A stretch of 64,000 nt of DNA from Halomonas sp. 1513 (GTDB lineage Bacteria; Pseudomonadota; Gammaproteobacteria; Pseudomonadales; Halomonadaceae): the NCBI GenBank assembly GCA_001971685.1, contig CP019326.1, positions 3,410,001 through 3,474,000 on the forward strand, written 5' to 3'. Each line of letters starts with the position of its first letter. Positions within the stretch are counted from its first letter, which is position 1. Shown in pieces: positions 62,455-64,000 of this stretch. The position numbers and the translations under genes are program-made. Below the pieces are notes generated by a model. That model was not told the DNA's origin, made no database searches, and worked only from the letters and a program-made list of their open reading frames with translations.

Positions 62455-63432
62455 TCAGATCAAGCGCTCTTCGCGCGGGGTCATGCCGAAGTGGTTGCGA
62501 TAGGCGGTGGAGAAGTGCGCCCCCGACGAGAAGCCGGTCAGCAGCGCGATATCGCCCACCGCGCGGTCGGACTCGCGCAACAGCTTGCGCGCCTCCTGCA
62601 GACGCAGGTCGAGATAGTAGCGGCTGGGCACCGCCTGAAGATACTTCTTGAACAGCCGCTCGAGCTGGCGCCGCGAGATGCCCAGGTGCTCGGCCAGCTC
62701 GTGGGTGGTCAGCGGTTCCTCGATATTGGCTTCCATCAGCGTGACCGCCTCCACCAGGCTCTGCGGGGCGTGGCCCAGCCGCGAGCGCAGCGGTACATGC
62801 TGGGGCTCATCGCCGGGGCGGATGCGCTCGCACACGAAGTGCTCCGACACCGCCTCGGCGAGGCGCTGGCCGTGGTGCTGGCCGATCAGCGTCATCATCA
62901 TGTCCATCGCCGCGGTGCCGCCGCCGCAGGTCAGCCGGTCGCGGTCGATCTCGAATAGCTGCTGGGAGAGATTGACCCGCGGATAGTCGCGGGCGAAGGC
63001 GTCGAAACGCTGCCACGGCAGGGTCGCGCGGTAGCCGTCGAGGACACCGGCACGCGCCAGCACCTCGGTGCCGCCGGCCACGCCGCCCAGTACCACGCCG
63101 CGCCCGGCAAGGCGCTTGAGCCAATCGCAGAGGTTCGGCGGCAGGCTCAGCGGCAGCGGGCTCGGTGCACAGACCAGCAGCATGTCGAGGCCGCTATCGT
63201 CCTCCCCCACCGCATGCTGCGGGGTCAGCGACAGCTCGCTGGCGCTGCGGGTATCACGCGCCTCCAGGCCATAGGTGGTCGGCACATAGAGCCGCGCGCC
63301 GGCGAGCTGGTTGGCCACCTGCAGCGGCTCCAGGGCACAGGCCTGGGCCAGCAGCGAGAATCCCGGTAGCAGCAGGAAGGCGATCTGGCGGCTGGTGCTG
63401 GGCTGGGCGCTGGCGGGTCGGAGTGCAGGCAT
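62455..63432 (-). CDS. GlxA/ArgR-like AraC-family regulator
   Basis: A 325-residue regulator. It has an N-terminal DJ-1/PfpI-like sensor domain (about residues 12-190; GGVAGGTEVLARAGVLDGYRAT corresponds to the nucleophile-elbow region, without a catalytic cysteine) and a C-terminal AraC double helix-turn-helix (about 215-320). The C-terminal half, VTLMEANIEEPLTTHELAEHLGISRRQLERLFKKYL, is very close to Pseudomonas ArgR, which controls aru/ast genes. GbdR and CdhR share this architecture. Its position 1.7 kb from the ast operon makes an arginine role attractive but unproven. It is cotranscribed with the EamA gene. Confidence 0.88.
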   Translation of the reverse strand: MPALRPASAQPSTSRQIAFLLLPGFSLLAQACALEPLQVANQLAGARLYVPTTYGLEARDTRSASELSLTPQHAVGEDDSGLDMLLVCAPSPLPLSLPPNLCDWLKRLAGRGVVLGGVAGGTEVLARAGVLDGYRATLPWQRFDAFARDYPRVNLSQQLFEIDRDRLTCGGGTAAMDMMMTLIGQHHGQRLAEAVSEHFVCERIRPGDEPQHVPLRSRLGHAPQSLVEAVTLMEANIEEPLTTHELAEHLGISRRQLERLFKKYLQAVPSRYYLDLRLQEARKLLRESDRAVGDIALLTGFSSGAHFSTAYRNHFGMTPREERLI

Positions 63433-63544
63433 CGCTATCGCCGTGGTGGGCTGGGAGACATATCTTACCCAATTGCCGCGTCACCGGCAGTGCCATCAGG
63501 CCCCGCTGGCGACCCTCGACGCAAGCGCGGGTCGCAGATACGCA

Positions 63545-63571
63545 AACGCCGGGCCCAAAGGGCCCGGCGTT
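63545..63571. terminator. Terminator before the small membrane protein gene
   Basis: A 12-bp perfect stem, AACGCCGGGCCC/GGGCCCGGCGTT, with an AAA loop. On the minus strand it lies 19 bases after the stop of the 66-residue gene and is followed by TTTGCG. Confidence 0.75.
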
Positions 63572-63589
63572 GCGCTGAGTCGGGAGCTG

Positions 63590-63790
63590 TCAGCGTCCCA
63601 GGAAGTGGAACGCCAGACCGGCAACCAGTACCAGAATCACGGCCACTGGCAGCAGCCTGTGCATGCCGCTGGGGGGCTTCTGGGCCTCGGGCTGACGCTG
63701 GGGCTCGGCTTCGTCGTAGTCCTCGGGAATCCGCTGGCCCATCACGTGCTCTTTCTCTTCTTCCGGGGTCTTGCTTTCCTTGGTGTCCAT
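63590..63790 (-). CDS. Small tail-anchored membrane protein
   Basis: A 66-residue protein. A highly charged, glutamate- and proline-rich N-terminal part (about 1-42) is followed by one C-terminal membrane helix (LLPVAVILVLVAGLAFHF) and a short GR end. This is a tail-anchored topology with the acidic part in the cytosol. GAGGAGG lies 6 bases before the ATG, and a terminator follows, so it is a real unit. I do not recognise a family. It lies between the fabV-like gene and the AraC regulator on the same strand. Confidence 0.7.
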   Translation of the reverse strand: MDTKESKTPEEEKEHVMGQRIPEDYDEAEPQRQPEAQKPPSGMHRLLPVAVILVLVAGLAFHFLGR

Positions 63791-63890
63791 CGGGACCTCC
63801 TCGCTACCCAGGGGGATATTGCGCTACCCCTTAGACTAGCCCGCGGCGCTGGCGTTCACCACTGGCGCCGCGCTCGGCTCAGCGTTCGGC

Positions 63891-64000
63891 TTACAGTTCG
63901 ACCACGTCGAAGTCGGCGACCGGATCGGCGTCGGCGTCATAGTCCACGTCGTCGCGCTCGAAGCCGAACAGCTTGAGGAACTCGTGCTTGTAGCCGGCGT
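63891..64000 (-). CDS. fabV: C-terminal end of probable enoyl-ACP reductase FabV (partial)
   Basis: Only the last 36 codons are in the window. They encode [34 protein letters not shown] before a TAA stop. The FLKLFGF-x4-VDYDADVDP-like ending is typical of FabV (trans-2-enoyl-CoA/ACP reductase), which closes fatty-acid elongation and gives triclosan resistance in gammaproteobacteria. The assignment rests on this short tail. Confidence 0.6.
   Translation of the reverse strand, partial: AGYKHEFLKLFGFERDDVDYDADADPVADFDVVEL

Overview
This window is chromosomal DNA from a high-GC gammaproteobacterium, most likely Halomonas or another Halomonadaceae. That placement is inference. It rests on a Halomonas-type GH13 alpha-glucosidase, a Pseudomonas-type two-subunit arginine succinyltransferase system, TRAP transport, and gammaproteobacterial markers such as ZapE, ArfB, AmpR, DUF3581, DUF3541 and a probable FabV tail. 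I found no rRNA, tRNA, CRISPR array, intact insertion sequence or prophage. Gene density is high. The only stretch over 300 bases without a gene is 3551-3934.

Layout. 0-6.7 kb: end of an MFS transporter, a glutathione S-transferase, a class D beta-lactamase divergent from an AmpR regulator, a small gene pair with a phosphoesterase, a 74-residue protein, a fungal-type cytosine deaminase, a two-domain CbiX protein and an NfsA-like flavin reductase. 6.9-15.9 kb: a LysR regulator followed by a co-directional catabolic cluster: DUF1445 hydro-lyase, three-part TRAP transporter, DUF2848 protein, amidase, membrane protein and Old Yellow Enzyme. A perfect LysR-type palindrome sits in front of it and a 20-bp-stem hairpin closes it. 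This is the best candidate for an undescribed pathway. 15.9-25 kb: housekeeping and accessory genes, including an M42 peptidase, a DAO-family oxidase, ArfB, and a proline-racemase-family enzyme with a non-canonical active site coupled to an alcohol dehydrogenase-like protein. 24.8-31.6 kb: signalling genes, namely two diguanylate cyclases on either side of a CorA transporter, then a periplasmic binding protein paired with a chemoreceptor. 31.8-41 kb: an esterase, acyltransferase, universal stress protein, DUF3581 protein, giant AsmA-like protein, DUF3541 lipoprotein and TRIC channel.

41-50.7 kb is a complete maltose system: malT, alpha-glucosidase and malK on the plus strand, converging on malEFG on the minus strand. 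50.9-54.5 kb holds DUF305, a small lipoprotein, ZapE, and an NfeD plus SPFH membrane-quality pair. 54.6-60.7 kb is an arginine succinyltransferase (AST) operon (astC, aruF, aruG, astD, astB) without astE. It lies close to an AraC/GlxA regulator resembling the arginine regulator ArgR. The right end carries an EamA exporter that may start at AUU, a tail-anchored small protein and the tail of a probable FabV enoyl reductase.

Most unit boundaries show hairpin terminators. Both multi-subunit transporter operons carry a strong hairpin directly after the binding-protein gene, which suggests differential expression of the binding protein.
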